Origin: Mycobacterium sp.
Lineage (GTDB): Bacteria; Actinomycetota; Actinomycetes; Mycobacteriales; Mycobacteriaceae
Direction of reading: 5' to 3'
Length of the DNA stretch: 47,776 nt
NCBI GenBank assembly: GCA_031292665.1
Contig: JARLGR010000120.1
Location: 1 to 47,776 of the forward strand
Shown here: positions 32,860-42,079 of the stretch, piece by piece
Layout: every line of letters starts with the position of its first letter
How positions within the stretch are numbered: the first letter of the stretch is position 1
Made by a program: the position numbers and the translations under genes
Notes under the pieces: model-generated
Seen by the model: only the letters and a program-made list of their open reading frames with translations
Database searches by the model: none
Told to the model about the DNA's origin: nothing

Positions 32860-33222
32860 ATGGGGATTCTGGTCACCGGGGCCACCGGATATGTGGGATC
32901 GCGGCTGGTCACGGCGTTGCTGGCAGAAGGCCAGCAGGTGGTGGCCGCCAGCCGGCACCCGGAACGCCTCAAGGGGTTCGGCTGGTTCGGTGACATCACA
33001 CCCGTCGCCCTCGACGCGTCCGATCCCCATCACCTTGCCGACAGCGACCCCGGCTGGGCCGGCGGCGACGCGCTGCGCATCCGCCGGCTCGCCCGCTCGA
33101 TCACCCCTTCCATCGCTCGACCCGGCCTGAGGCTCGTCAACAACGTCCCCGGCCCGCTCGCCGGAGCGCTGCGGACCGGTCTCGACGTCCTGATCGCCCT
33201 GACTCCGAAGGTGCACCAGTGA
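32860..33222 (+). pseudogene. NAD(P)-binding protein with large in-frame internal deletion
   Basis: Only 120 codons. Residues 1-55 are the start of an NmrA/SDR Rossmann fold (GILVTGATGYVGSRLVTALLAEG, then ALDASDP). Then the sequence jumps to a tail (SDPGWAGGDALRIRRLARSITP) that looks like the end of a longer protein. The two parts meet between a pair of Asp-Pro codons, suggesting deletion between short repeats while the frame survived. The stop overlaps the protease start (GTGA), so the transcript arrangement is kept. A Rossmann fold cannot form from what remains. Confidence 0.6.
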
Positions 33223-33935
33223 GCCAGTCAGCAAGCCCGAACATCTCCTCGGAGTTTCGCCGCGCCGTCACCAACGTCGCCGTGCCGCGCAACGAACCAC
33301 CCGGTGTCGTGCGCCGCCGGCGCATCGTCGTCGCGATCACGCTGGTGATCGGCGCCGCGGTGCTGGGGTATTCGCTGCGGCGGCATCCGGGGGAGTCGAG
33401 CTTCTATTGGCTGACCATCGTGCTGGCGGCGGTGTGGGTCGCGGGGGCGCTGATTTCGGGGCCGCTGCATCTGGGCGGCATCTGTTGGCGCGGCCGCAAC
33501 CAACGGCCGGTCATCACGGGGATGACCATCGGTTTGCTCGTGGGCGGCGTATTCGTGGTGGGCGGGCTGATCGTGCGGAAGATTCCGGTCGTCGCCGAAC
33601 TGATCACCAGGGTCCTGCTGTTCGCCCATCACGGATCGTATTGGTTCATCGTGGTGATCACCGCGGTCAACGCCATCGCGGAGGAGGTCTTCTTTCGCGG
33701 CGCGCTTTACAGCGCGCTGGGGCGCCACCGCTACCCGGTGGTCGTTTCGACCCTCCTGTACACGGGCGCCACCATGGCCAGCGGCAACCCGATGCTCGGA
33801 TTCGCCGCCGTCATCCTCGGGACCGTGTGCGCGTTCGAGCGCCGGGCGACCGGTGGTGTGCTGGCGCCGGTGCTGACCCACGTCGTGTGGGGCCTGATCA
33901 TGGTGCTGGTGCTGCCCCCGATGTTCGGCGTCTGA
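33219..33935 (+). CDS. CPBP family intramembrane metalloprotease
   Basis: Protein of 238 residues with about seven transmembrane helices. The Rce1/CPBP active-site motifs are present: AEEVFFRGALYSALGRH (EExxxR) and, later, a histidine in LTHVVWGLIM. CPBP proteins cleave prenylated or membrane peptides, or mature bacteriocins; the substrate here is unknown. The GTG start overlaps the truncated gene's stop. Confidence 0.85.
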   Translation: MSQSASPNISSEFRRAVTNVAVPRNEPPGVVRRRRIVVAITLVIGAAVLGYSLRRHPGESSFYWLTIVLAAVWVAGALISGPLHLGGICWRGRNQRPVITGMTIGLLVGGVFVVGGLIVRKIPVVAELITRVLLFAHHGSYWFIVVITAVNAIAEEVFFRGALYSALGRHRYPVVVSTLLYTGATMASGNPMLGFAAVILGTVCAFERRATGGVLAPVLTHVVWGLIMVLVLPPMFGV

Positions 33936-33953
33936 CCCCCGTTGCCTGACGGA

Positions 33954-35309
33954 TCACCCGCCAGCCGAACCGATCACGTCGCTCGCCAGGGCGCGCAGCC
34001 TGGCGCTGCGCGCCGACCGGGCGAAGAACCAGTAAACCCGTCCCGGGATCCCGCTCGGCAAAAAGATCGACCGCTGCGAGTACCGGGTGCCGTGTTCTTG
34101 CGGCGTGACCGTGATCTCGAGCCACGCCCGTCCCGACGCCCGCGGCCTCTCGCGTAGCCGCAGCTGCCTGTTCCCCGGATCCCGCTCCTGCATGCTCCAA
34201 CCCTTTCCCCGCCCGGCCACTAACGCATCGGCGGCCTTCTCCAAGGCCTTCCAGACCTCTTCCGGTGGGGCATTGACCGCCGCGGTCTGCACGTCGGAGT
34301 AGACGATCTCACCGGCCCAGTCGGGATCGCTGGGCAAAGCCTCGGCGGGCTCGGAGCGCAACGACGACCACGTGGCGTCGGGCAGGCCCCGCGCCGCCCG
34401 GCTGAGCGCCAGCTCAACGGCGCGACGGTAGCCGGTCAGGCCTCCGGGCGGCGGTTCGATGATGCTGTCGATGTCGCGGTTACGCATCACGGCGTCGCAT
34501 TCCAGCGATTCGATCAGCGGCCGCGCCAGTCCCGGCGGAATGGGCGTCACGGTCCCCACCCAGAGGCTGGCGATCGTCGGCGTGAGAAACGGCAGCACGA
34601 TCAGATAGCGCTTGCCCAGGCCCGCCACCTCGGCGTAGACCCGCATCATGTCGCCGTACTCCAGTACGTCGGGCCCGCCGATATCCCAGATCCCCGACGA
34701 CGGCACGGGTGCGGTGGCCGCGGCGACGAGGTAATACAGCACATCGCGGACCGCGATCGGCTGGATCTTGTTGTGCACCCACTTCGGCGTGGTCATCACC
34801 GGCAACCGGTCGGTGAGGTGGCGGATCATCTCGAAAGACGCCGATCCCGAACCGATGACGACCCCGGCCTGCAGCACCACAGTTTCGATGCCGGACTCGA
34901 CGAGGGCGTCACCCACGGCCTTGCGGGACTCCAGATGCGGCGACAGCCTCCCGCCCTCCGGATGCAGCCCACTCAGGTACACCACCCTTCGCACCCCGGT
35001 TCGCCGGGCGGCCGTCACGACGTTGCGGACCGCGCGGGCTTCCTCGTCGGCGAAATGCTTCGACGTGCCCATCGAGTGCACGAGGTAGTACACGACATCG
35101 ATGCCATCGAACGCCGCGATCAGCGAATCGACGTCACCCAGGTCGCCGCGGGCCACCTCCGCCTGTTCCCGCCATGGCACGTCGGCCAGCTTCGCCGGGT
35201 TGCGGGCCAGTGCACGGACTCGATGGCCTTCGTCCAGCAATCGCGGCACCAGTCGGGCGCCGATGTAGCCGGTGGCTCCGGTCACCAGACAGCGAACCTG
35301 TTCAACCAT
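33954..35309 (-). CDS. SDR with DUF2867 (SRPBCC-like) C-terminal domain
   Basis: Protein of 451 residues. The N-terminal atypical SDR domain (~1-290) starts LVTGATGYIGARLVPRLLDEG and has VYYLVHSMG and VVYLSGLHPEGG. The C-terminal ~150 residues are a START/SRPBCC-like DUF2867 domain (VNAPPEEVWKALEKAAD, GTRYSQRSIFLPSGIPGRVYWF). This fusion is common in mycobacteria; the substrate is unknown, perhaps a lipid held in the C-terminal cavity. The truncated gene at 32860 appears to be a paralogue of its N-terminus. Confidence 0.85.
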   Translation of the reverse strand: MVEQVRCLVTGATGYIGARLVPRLLDEGHRVRALARNPAKLADVPWREQAEVARGDLGDVDSLIAAFDGIDVVYYLVHSMGTSKHFADEEARAVRNVVTAARRTGVRRVVYLSGLHPEGGRLSPHLESRKAVGDALVESGIETVVLQAGVVIGSGSASFEMIRHLTDRLPVMTTPKWVHNKIQPIAVRDVLYYLVAAATAPVPSSGIWDIGGPDVLEYGDMMRVYAEVAGLGKRYLIVLPFLTPTIASLWVGTVTPIPPGLARPLIESLECDAVMRNRDIDSIIEPPPGGLTGYRRAVELALSRAARGLPDATWSSLRSEPAEALPSDPDWAGEIVYSDVQTAAVNAPPEEVWKALEKAADALVAGRGKGWSMQERDPGNRQLRLRERPRASGRAWLEITVTPQEHGTRYSQRSIFLPSGIPGRVYWFFARSARSARLRALASDVIGSAGG

Positions 35310-35387
35310 CGATGCTCCGTTCCTCGTCTGCCAGATATTCGGACCCGACGAAAGAAGGGATTGCCGGTTCGGGCGTAAGTAAGCGCT

Positions 35388-36188
35388 TTAGCTGTCGGCG
35401 AAGTTGGGCGTCCGCCTCTGCTGGAAAGCGGTTGTGCCCTCTTTGAAGTCGTTTGCCCGAAGCAGCTGGGACTGGCCGTCGAATTCCCGCTGCAGGGCCG
35501 GATTCAACTCGGTGAGCGTGGCAGCGTTGATCGCGAGCTTGGTCTTGGCGAACGCCACCGCGGGGCCGGCCAGCAGCCTTTCGATCACCTTGTCCACCTC
35601 CGCCTCGAAGTCGTCGGCGGGATACACCGCGGTGACCAGGCCCCAGGACAGGGCCTCGGTGGCCGGTAATCGCTCGGGCAGCAGCGCCATCTGCATCGCC
35701 CGGATCCGGCCGACCGCGGCCGCGACCAAGGCCGAGGCGCCGCCGTCGGGCATCAAGGCGATCCTGGTAAACGCGAGCATGAAAAACGCCTTCTCCGAAG
35801 CCAATACGACGTCACAGGCCAGGGCGATGGAAACGCCGACGCCGGCCGCCGGGCCTTGAACGACGGCGACCACCGGGTGCGGCAGGGCGGCGATGGCCCG
35901 TACCAGCCGGTTGATCTCCAGGACAATGTCGTCGGGCGACGACGACCCGCCGCCGGCCAGGTCGTCGGCGCCGATGCCCGCTCCGGAACAGAACCCACGA
36001 CCCGAACCGCCCAGGCGTACCACCCTGACCCCGGGATCGGTGGCCGCGCGGTCCATCACATCGGCGAGCCCGGTGATCACCGGGGGGCTCAGCGAGTTCA
36101 GGCTGTCGGGGCGGTCGATGGTCACCGACAGCACACCGTCGGCCAGCGAGACGGCAAGACCTGCGACGGGTATTAACGAGTCGATCAT
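35388..36188 (-). CDS. echA10: Enoyl-CoA hydratase/isomerase family (EchA10-like)
   Basis: Protein of 266 residues. RGFCSGAGIGADD and QGPAAGVGVSIALACDVVLA form the oxyanion hole. The catalytic segment reads FTRIALMPDGGAS: the usual hydratase Glu is Asp and the first Glu is absent, as in 2,3-enoyl-CoA isomerases or broad-acting crotonases. The position next to mcr matches Rv1142c. It is divergent from mcr across 115 bases. Confidence 0.82.
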   Translation of the reverse strand: MIDSLIPVAGLAVSLADGVLSVTIDRPDSLNSLSPPVITGLADVMDRAATDPGVRVVRLGGSGRGFCSGAGIGADDLAGGGSSSPDDIVLEINRLVRAIAALPHPVVAVVQGPAAGVGVSIALACDVVLASEKAFFMLAFTRIALMPDGGASALVAAAVGRIRAMQMALLPERLPATEALSWGLVTAVYPADDFEAEVDKVIERLLAGPAVAFAKTKLAINAATLTELNPALQREFDGQSQLLRANDFKEGTTAFQQRRTPNFADS

Positions 36189-36303
36189 GCGCTCACCTTA
36201 GGTGACCGGGGTGCGCCCCCGCCGAGGGCTGCTGCGAAGATGCCATCGGCCGGTTCTCCGCTGCCGGTCGAGGGCTTCAAAGCAGACGAAAGGTCGGTGG
36301 ATC

Positions 36304-37389
36304 GTGGCTGGACCGTTGAGTGGATTGCGCGTTGTCGAGCTGGCCGGCATCGGACCGGGCCCGCACGCCGCGATGATCCTGGGAGACCTCGGGGCCGACG
36401 TGGTCCGCGTCGATCGCCCGTCGGGCGGGCCCCGTGGCGCCGCTAAGGACGCCATGCTGCGCAACCGGCGCCTCGTGACGGCCGACCTCAAGTCCGACGC
36501 GGGGCGCAACCTCGTCCTGCAACTCGTCGCGAAAGCCGACGTGTTGATCGAGGGTTACCGCCCCGGCGTCACGGAGCGGCTGGGCCTTGGCCCCGAGCAG
36601 TGCGCCGAAGTCAACGACCGGCTCGTCTACGCGCGGATGACCGGCTGGGGGCAGAGCGGCCCGCGCAGCCAGCAGGCCGGCCACGACATCAACTACATCT
36701 CGCTGAACGGGATCCTGCACTCCATCGGCCGGGTGAACGAGCGCCCCGTGCCGCCGCTGAACCTGGTCGGTGACTTCGGCGGCGGATCCATGTTCTTGCT
36801 GGTCGGCATCCTGGCCGCGCTGTGGGAGCGGCAAAGCTCCGGCAGGGGACAGGTCATCGACGCCGCCATGGTCGACGGCTCCAGCGTGCTGATCCAGATG
36901 ATGTGGGCGATGCGGGGCATGGGCATGTGGTCGGACGTGCGCGGCACGAACATGCTCGACGGCGGCGCTCCCTACTACGACACCTACGAGTGCGCCGACG
37001 GCCGCTACGTCGCCGTCGGCGCCATCGAGCCGCAGTTCTACGCGGCCATGCTGGCCGGCTTGGGCTTGGACGCCGCGGACCTGCCCGGACAGAACGACGT
37101 CACCCGCTGGCCCGAGCTGCGGGCGGCGCTCACCGAGAGGTTCGCCAGCCGCGACCGCGACCATTGGGCCAAGGTGTTCGCCGACTCCGACGCCTGCGTG
37201 ACGCCCGTGCTGGCGTTCGGCGAGGTGCACACCGAGCCGCACATCACCGAGCGGAACACCTTCTACGAGGTCGACGGTGGTCTGCAACCGCTGCCCGCGC
37301 CGCGGTTCTCCCGCACCGTGCCCGACACTCCGCGGCCCCCCGCGGCGCCCCTGACCGATGTCGAAGCGGTGCTCAGGGACTGGGTATAG
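36304..37389 (+). CDS. mcr: Alpha-methylacyl-CoA racemase
   Basis: Protein of 361 residues, near-identical in layout to M. tuberculosis MCR (Rv1143, 360 residues). The catalytic residues known from its structure (H126, D156, E241) appear here shifted by one: H127 in [10 protein letters not shown]157 in NLVGDFGGG and E242 in GAIEPQFYA. It epimerises 2-methylacyl-CoA esters between R and S, needed for beta-oxidation of branched and sterol side chains. The GTG start at 36304 gives the family N-terminus [20 protein letters not shown]. Confidence 0.95.
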   Translation: MAGPLSGLRVVELAGIGPGPHAAMILGDLGADVVRVDRPSGGPRGAAKDAMLRNRRLVTADLKSDAGRNLVLQLVAKADVLIEGYRPGVTERLGLGPEQCAEVNDRLVYARMTGWGQSGPRSQQAGHDINYISLNGILHSIGRVNERPVPPLNLVGDFGGGSMFLLVGILAALWERQSSGRGQVIDAAMVDGSSVLIQMMWAMRGMGMWSDVRGTNMLDGGAPYYDTYECADGRYVAVGAIEPQFYAAMLAGLGLDAADLPGQNDVTRWPELRAALTERFASRDRDHWAKVFADSDACVTPVLAFGEVHTEPHITERNTFYEVDGGLQPLPAPRFSRTVPDTPRPPAAPLTDVEAVLRDWV

Positions 37390-37392
37390 GCA

Positions 37393-37408
37393 CCAACCAA
37401 CTGGTTGG
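37393..37408. promoter_or_regulatory. 16-bp palindrome, probable TetR-type operator
   Basis: CCAACCA-AC-TGGTTGG: 7-bp perfect arms with a 2-base centre, placed after the mcr stop and 20 bases before the SDR's ATG. It is too short and lacks a T-run, so a terminator is unlikely. It suggests separate control of the SDR. Confidence 0.5.
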
Positions 37409-37428
37409 CTGAATTAGGAAGGACTCAG

Positions 37429-38193
37429 ATGGAGATCAGAGACGCCGTAGCCGTCGTCACCGGGGGCGCGTCAGGCCTGGGCCTGGCCACCACCAAACGG
37501 CTCCTGGACGCCGGCGCACAGGTGGTGGTCCTGGACCTGCGCGGCGAAGAGGCGGTTGGCGAGCTCGGCGACCGCGCCCACTTCGCGCAGACCGACGTCA
37601 CCGACGAAGCCGCCGTGGCCAAGGCGCTGGACACGGCCGGGTCGCTCGGACCGCTGCGCATCGTGGTCAACTGCGCCGGAACCGGCAACGCCGTCCGGGT
37701 GCTGGGCCGCGACGGCGTCTTCCCGCTCGACGCCTTCCGCAAGGTCGTGGACATCAACCTGGTCGGCACCTTCAACGTGCTGCGGCTGGCGGCCGAGCGG
37801 ATCTCCAAGACCGAACCCGTCGGCCCCCCGGATTCACCAGAGCGGGGCGTCATCGTCAACACCGCCTCGGTGGCGGCGTTCGACGGCCAGATCGGGCAGG
37901 CCGCCTACTCCGCGTCCAAGGGCGGCGTGGTCGGCATGACCCTGCCCATCGCTCGCGACCTGGCCAGCCACCTCATCCGGGTGGTCACCATCGCGCCCGG
38001 CCTGTTCGACACGCCGCTGCTGGCCGGGCTGCCGGAGCCCGCCAGGGAGTCACTGGGTAAGCAGGTGCCGCACCCGTCCCGGCTGGGCAAACCGGACGAG
38101 TACGGGGCGCTCGCGGTGCACATCATCGAAAACCCGATGCTCAACGGCGAGGTCATCCGACTGGATGGCGCCATCCGGATGGCGCCTCGCTGA
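37429..38193 (+). CDS. SDR, 3-hydroxyacyl-CoA dehydrogenase type II-like (Rv1144-like)
   Basis: Protein of 254 residues. [43 protein letters not shown] and catalytic YSASK are all present; the length and [12 protein letters not shown] region match HSD10-type 3-hydroxy-2-methylacyl-CoA dehydrogenases. Next to mcr it probably handles 2-methyl branched acyl-CoA. AGGAAGG lies six bases before the ATG, chosen over an upstream start that would run through the palindrome. A strong terminator follows. Confidence 0.9.
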   Translation: MEIRDAVAVVTGGASGLGLATTKRLLDAGAQVVVLDLRGEEAVGELGDRAHFAQTDVTDEAAVAKALDTAGSLGPLRIVVNCAGTGNAVRVLGRDGVFPLDAFRKVVDINLVGTFNVLRLAAERISKTEPVGPPDSPERGVIVNTASVAAFDGQIGQAAYSASKGGVVGMTLPIARDLASHLIRVVTIAPGLFDTPLLAGLPEPARESLGKQVPHPSRLGKPDEYGALAVHIIENPMLNGEVIRLDGAIRMAPR

Positions 38194-38218
38194 CCCTGAT
38201 CCGAGCGCCCCGACAAAA

Positions 38219-38248
38219 CGAAAGCCCCCCGCAGGCAGGGGGCTTTCG
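38219..38248. terminator. Bidirectional intrinsic terminator
   Basis: CGAAAGCCCCC (38219-38229) pairs perfectly with GGGGGCTTTCG (38238-38248), an 11-bp stem with an 8-base loop. On the minus strand the stem is followed by TTTTG, ending the peptide micro-operon. On the plus strand it ends the SDR transcript, 25 bases after its stop. Confidence 0.85.
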
Positions 38249-38265
38249 TTGCGAACAAAGTCAGA

Positions 38266-38328
38266 CTATCGGCGGAACCATCGACTGACGGCGGGTTCGG
38301 CCATTAGCAGCCGGGCGAGCACACTCAT
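38266..38328 (-). CDS. Small basic peptide, 20 residues
   Basis: The open frame MSVLARLLMAEPAVSRWFRR starts at ATG 38328 with an AGG 8 bases upstream and ends TAG at 38266, 17 bases before the terminator hairpin. Net charge is strongly positive and the first half is hydrophobic, so it could be amphipathic. It lies nine bases after the stop of the 43-residue frame. I do not recognise it. It is too short for codon statistics; the support is the gene-like surroundings. Confidence 0.4.
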   Translation of the reverse strand: MSVLARLLMAEPAVSRWFRR

Positions 38329-38337
38329 GGTCGTACC

Positions 38338-38469
38338 TCAGCTAGCCGTGGGTAGGGACTGGAAATCTTCGAACTGCTCAGAAGTCTCGCCTTCCACCAG
38401 CATGTCGCCGTGGTAGAGGGCCTCGAAGTCAGCTTTGATGACGTCGGCACTCGAGTCGTCGATCCACAT
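38338..38469 (-). CDS. Small acidic protein, 43 residues
   Basis: Frame from ATG 38469 to TGA 38340-38338. It begins MWIDDSSADVIKADFEALYH and ends FEDFQSLPTAS, rich in Asp and Glu with no cysteine. About three quarters of codons end in G or C, as in real genes of this genome. A -10 box TACGAT (38482-38477) lies seven bases before the ATG, implying a leaderless transcript. It is opposite in strand to its neighbours and followed by the 20-residue frame and a terminator. The family is unknown. A leader-like acidic peptide plus a basic peptide could be a modified peptide, a signalling pair or a small toxin pair, all guesses. Confidence 0.5.
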   Translation of the reverse strand: MWIDDSSADVIKADFEALYHGDMLVEGETSEQFEDFQSLPTAS

Positions 38470-38595
38470 GACACTGATCGTATGGGCCGCCTTTAAGGAA
38501 TCATTGAGTCTCGGTTCGGAAAATTATGGCAATTTACCGACGAGTAGCTTTCGGGGTCGTCGGGCGCGGGATCAGGAACCTGAGCGGCCTGATCG

Positions 38596-38616
38596 CGGCA
38601 CAGCTTTTCTGTGCCG
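38596..38616. other. Hairpin in the mmpL13 upstream region
   Basis: CGGCACAG-CTTTT-CTGTGCCG, an 8-bp perfect stem with a 5-base loop, without a T-run. The region 38470-38801 has no credible gene beyond this hairpin and the possible promoter after it. Confidence 0.45.
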
Positions 38617-38711
38617 GACTCTCACAGCCCTGGCCGGACTCTTAACGCCGCGGCGGTTTGAGATCGAGTGAACCCGGGGCCGGCCGCCTTCGTCGTCATG
38701 GCAGAGGCTGT

Positions 38712-38740
38712 TTGACACCTTTAACTTAGCGTTGGAAAGT
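38712..38740 (+). promoter_or_regulatory. Possible mmpL13 promoter
   Basis: TTGACA (38712-38717), a consensus -35, is followed after 17 bases by GAAAGT, a weak -10. TAACTT inside the spacer could be an alternative. It lies about 60 bases before the mmpL13 start. Confidence 0.35.
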
Positions 38741-38801
38741 TTTCGCCGATTGCGAGCTTGCGGCCAGCGCGGGAGGGCACGGCCTCGGGGAGGGCTTGAA
38801 C

Positions 38802-41171
38802 ATGCTGCAGCGGATCGCTCGACTGGCCATCGCGGCGCCGCGGCGCATCGTCACGGTCGGGTTCCTGATTTTCATCGCCGCCGCGGTTTTTGGCCTCCCG
38901 GTCGCCAAGAGCCTCTCCGCGGGGGGCTTCCAGGATCCTAACTCGGAATCGGCTCGTGCGATCGGTGTGCTGACCGACAAATTCGGGCAGAGCGGTCAGC
39001 AGATGTTGATCCTGGTGACCGCGCCGGCGGGCGCCAACAGCGATCAGGCCCGCACGGTGGCCGCCGATCTTGTCGGCGATCTGCAGCATTCGCCCTTGGT
39101 CTACAACGTGTCGTCGGCCTGGACCGCGTCGCCGCAGGCCGCGAAAAATCTCGTCAGCACCGACGGGAAGTCGGGCTTGATCGTCGTCAATCTCAAGGGC
39201 GGGGAAAACAACGCGCAGAAAAACGCCCAGATCGTGTCCGACGAGTTCGTCCGCGACCGTGACGGCGTGACCGTCCGGGCCGGCGGGCCGGCGACGGAAT
39301 ACGCGCAGATGAACAAGCAGAACCAGGACGACCTCCTGGTGATGGAGGTCATTGCCATCCCACTGAGCTTCGTGGTGCTGGTGTGGGTGTTCGGCGGGCT
39401 GCTGGCGGCGGCGCTGCCGATGACCCTCGGCGCACTCGCCGTCGTCGGGTCGATGTCGGTGCTGCGGCTGATCACGTACACCACCGAAGTCTCGATCTTT
39501 GCGCTCAACCTCAGCACCGCGCTCGGCCTGGCGTTGGCCATCGACTACACCCTGCTGATCGTCAGCCGGTACCGAGACGAATTGGCGGCGGGCAGTGACA
39601 ACGACGAGGCGCTGATCCGGACCATGGCCACGGCGGGCCGGACGGTGCTGTTCTCAGCGGTGACCGTGGCGCTGTCCATGTCGGCGACGGCGCTGTTCCC
39701 GATGTATTTCCTGAGGTCGTTCGCCTATGCCGGGGTGGCCACCGTGGCCTTCGTCGCCACCGCCTCCATCGTCATCACGCCGGCCGCCATCGCGCTGCTG
39801 GGTCCCCGGCTGGACGCGCTGGACGTGCGCCGGCTGGTGCGACGGACGTTGCTTAGAAAGCGCGGGGGTCCCGCTCCGGTGCACAAGCCCGTCGAGCTGG
39901 GGGCACCACCCGCTCGCGGGGGACTGTTCTGGTACCGGTCGAGCAAGTTAGTGATGCGCCGCTGGCTGCCGAGCGGTATGGCCGTCGTCGCGCTGCTGGT
40001 GCTGCTCGGACTCCCGTTCGCCTCGGTCAAATGGGGCTTCCCCGACGACCGGGTGCTGCCGCGTTCGGCGTCGGCCCATCAGGTCGGTGACCAGATGCGC
40101 ACCAACTTCACGAACGACTTGGCGACGGCGGTGCCCGTTGTCGTCCCCGACGCGCGGGGCCTGAGCCCGGCTGATCTCGACCAATACGCCGCCGAGCTGT
40201 CCCGGGTTCCCGACGTGTCGACGGTGACGGCCCCGAGCGGGACGTTTGTCGGCGGGAGGCGGGTGGGAGCGCCGGCCGCGGCCACCGGGATGGCCGACGG
40301 CAGCGCCTTCTTGACCGTCAGCAGCACGGCGCCGTTGTTCTCCCCAGCCTTCGACACCCAGCTCAGGCGGTTGCACGGGGTCGCCGGGCCCGCCGGCCGG
40401 ACCGTCGAGATGGCCGGTGTCGCGCAGGTCAACCGCGACAGCGTCGACGCCGTGACGGACCGGCTTCCGCTTGTGCTCGGGCTGATGGCCGCCATCACCT
40501 TCGTGTTGCTGTTCCTGCTCACCGGCAGTGTGGTGCTGCCGCTGAAGGCGCTGGTCTGCAACGTCCTGTCGTTGACCGCGGCATTCGGTGCGCTGGTGTG
40601 GATCTTCCAGGACGGCCATCTCGGCGCGTTGGGGACGACGCCGAGCGGCACGCTGGTGGCGAATATGCCGGTGCTGCTGTTCTGCATCGCGTTCGGGCTT
40701 TCCATGGACTACGAGGTGTTCCTGGTCTCCCGGATCCGCGAGTACTGGCTGGCTTCCGGCGCCGCCCGGCCGGCGACACCGACCAAGGCGCGGGCGTACG
40801 CCGCCAACGACGAAAGCGTGGCGCTCGGCGTGGCGCGCACGGGCCGGGTGATCACGGCCGCCGCGCTGGTGATGTCGATGTCGTTTGCCGCGCTGATCGC
40901 CGCTCACGTGTCGTTCATGCGGATGTTCGGCCTGGGCTTGACGCTGGCCGTGATCGCCGACGCCACCCTGGTCCGGATGGTCCTCGTTCCGGCGTTCATG
41001 CACGTAATGGGCCGATGGAACTGGTGGGCGCCCAAGCCGCTCGTGTGGCTGCATGACCGGTTCGGCGTCAGCGAGGCGCCCGACCACGCGACCTCGCAAT
41101 TTGAGCCGGCGGTGGAACCGTTGCAGCACAACGGGCGCGCGATCACGGAGTCGGTGACCAAGATTGGTTGA
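38802..41171 (+). CDS. mmpL13: MmpL family RND transporter, MmpL13
   Basis: Protein of 789 residues. The start is ATG at 38802 with GGGGAGGG 8 bases upstream. The RND layout is complete: TM1 near residue 20, a periplasmic loop, TM2-6, a second loop from ~400 and TM7-12. Proton-relay GxxxDY motifs are at ALAIDYTLLIVSRYR and FGLSMDYEVFLVSRIREYW. MmpL proteins export lipids across the inner membrane of mycobacteria. In M. tuberculosis H37Rv the gene is split into mmpL13a and mmpL13b (Rv1145, Rv1146); here it is one uninterrupted frame. A methyltransferase follows, as Rv1147 does there. Confidence 0.93.
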   Translation: MLQRIARLAIAAPRRIVTVGFLIFIAAAVFGLPVAKSLSAGGFQDPNSESARAIGVLTDKFGQSGQQMLILVTAPAGANSDQARTVAADLVGDLQHSPLVYNVSSAWTASPQAAKNLVSTDGKSGLIVVNLKGGENNAQKNAQIVSDEFVRDRDGVTVRAGGPATEYAQMNKQNQDDLLVMEVIAIPLSFVVLVWVFGGLLAAALPMTLGALAVVGSMSVLRLITYTTEVSIFALNLSTALGLALAIDYTLLIVSRYRDELAAGSDNDEALIRTMATAGRTVLFSAVTVALSMSATALFPMYFLRSFAYAGVATVAFVATASIVITPAAIALLGPRLDALDVRRLVRRTLLRKRGGPAPVHKPVELGAPPARGGLFWYRSSKLVMRRWLPSGMAVVALLVLLGLPFASVKWGFPDDRVLPRSASAHQVGDQMRTNFTNDLATAVPVVVPDARGLSPADLDQYAAELSRVPDVSTVTAPSGTFVGGRRVGAPAAATGMADGSAFLTVSSTAPLFSPAFDTQLRRLHGVAGPAGRTVEMAGVAQVNRDSVDAVTDRLPLVLGLMAAITFVLLFLLTGSVVLPLKALVCNVLSLTAAFGALVWIFQDGHLGALGTTPSGTLVANMPVLLFCIAFGLSMDYEVFLVSRIREYWLASGAARPATPTKARAYAANDESVALGVARTGRVITAAALVMSMSFAALIAAHVSFMRMFGLGLTLAVIADATLVRMVLVPAFMHVMGRWNWWAPKPLVWLHDRFGVSEAPDHATSQFEPAVEPLQHNGRAITESVTKIG

Positions 41172-41390
41172 CGTCTCAACCGAGGGCCTTGCCGCAAGAG
41201 GGCCCCGCGGGGATCCGGCGACCGGTGACGACTCTTTTCGGCCCGACGACCCGACCGAAGTCGCCTTGCAATTGTGGAGCGCGGCACACGGGATGGCGGC
41301 TACGTTGAACGGGTATTGCCGCACGGATGCCACGCTCCAGAAGCCGGCGGCGCGTGTGGCGGCGCATCGGCAACGGGAGGACCCTTGGAC

Positions 41391-42035
41391 ATGAAGCAGG
41401 CAGTCGCGTCGAACGTCGACAATCCGTTCTTCGCGCGGATTTGGCCCGTCGTCGCCACCCATGAGGTCGAGGCGATTCGGTCCCTGCGCCGGGAGAATCT
41501 GGCCGGCCTGTCGGGCCGGGTGCTGGAGGTGGGCGCCGGCATCGGGACGAACTTCCCCCACTACCCCGATGCGGTCCAGCAGGTGGTGGCTGTTGAGCCG
41601 GAGCCGCGGCTGGCGGCCCAGGCCCGCGCCGCGGCCGACGTGGTGCCCGTTCCCGTTGCCGTGACTTCCGAGACCGTGGAGGGCTTCAGCGGTGACGAGC
41701 CGTTCGACGCGGTGGTGTGCTCGCTGGTGCTGTGCTCGGTGCGCGAGCCCGGCAGCGTCCTGCAGCAGCTGTATTCGTTACTGCGTCCGGGCGGGGAGCT
41801 GCGGTACCTCGAGCATGTGGCGAGCGCCGGTGCGCGCGGCCGGTTCCAGCGGCTTGCCGACGCCACGCTCTGGCCCAGGTTGTTCGGTAACTGCCACACT
41901 CATCGCGATACCGAGCGCTCGATCATCGAGGCAGGCTTCGAGGTGGACACGTCTCGGCGCCAGCTCACGTTGCCGATCTGGGCGCCGTTGCCGGTGTCGG
42001 AGCTGGCGTTGGGCCGCGCGCGTCGTCCTTATTAG
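41391..42035 (+). CDS. Class I SAM-dependent methyltransferase (Rv1147-like)
   Basis: Protein of 214 residues. Motif I is VLEVGAGIGTNFPHY, the acidic end of strand 2 is VAVEPEPRLA, and motif IV is DAVVCSLVLCSV, the usual UbiE/PEMT-like order. It may methylate a phospholipid or quinone-like substrate. The ATG at 41391 has GGGAGG ten bases upstream. Its place after mmpL13 matches Rv1147, so it may modify the exported lipid. The 219 bases between the two hold no clear gene. Confidence 0.87.
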   Translation: MKQAVASNVDNPFFARIWPVVATHEVEAIRSLRRENLAGLSGRVLEVGAGIGTNFPHYPDAVQQVVAVEPEPRLAAQARAAADVVPVPVAVTSETVEGFSGDEPFDAVVCSLVLCSVREPGSVLQQLYSLLRPGGELRYLEHVASAGARGRFQRLADATLWPRLFGNCHTHRDTERSIIEAGFEVDTSRRQLTLPIWAPLPVSELALGRARRPY

Positions 42036-42079
42036 TCGCTACGAGCCTGCGCTCACGGCGTGGTTCGGCGAGCGATTCG

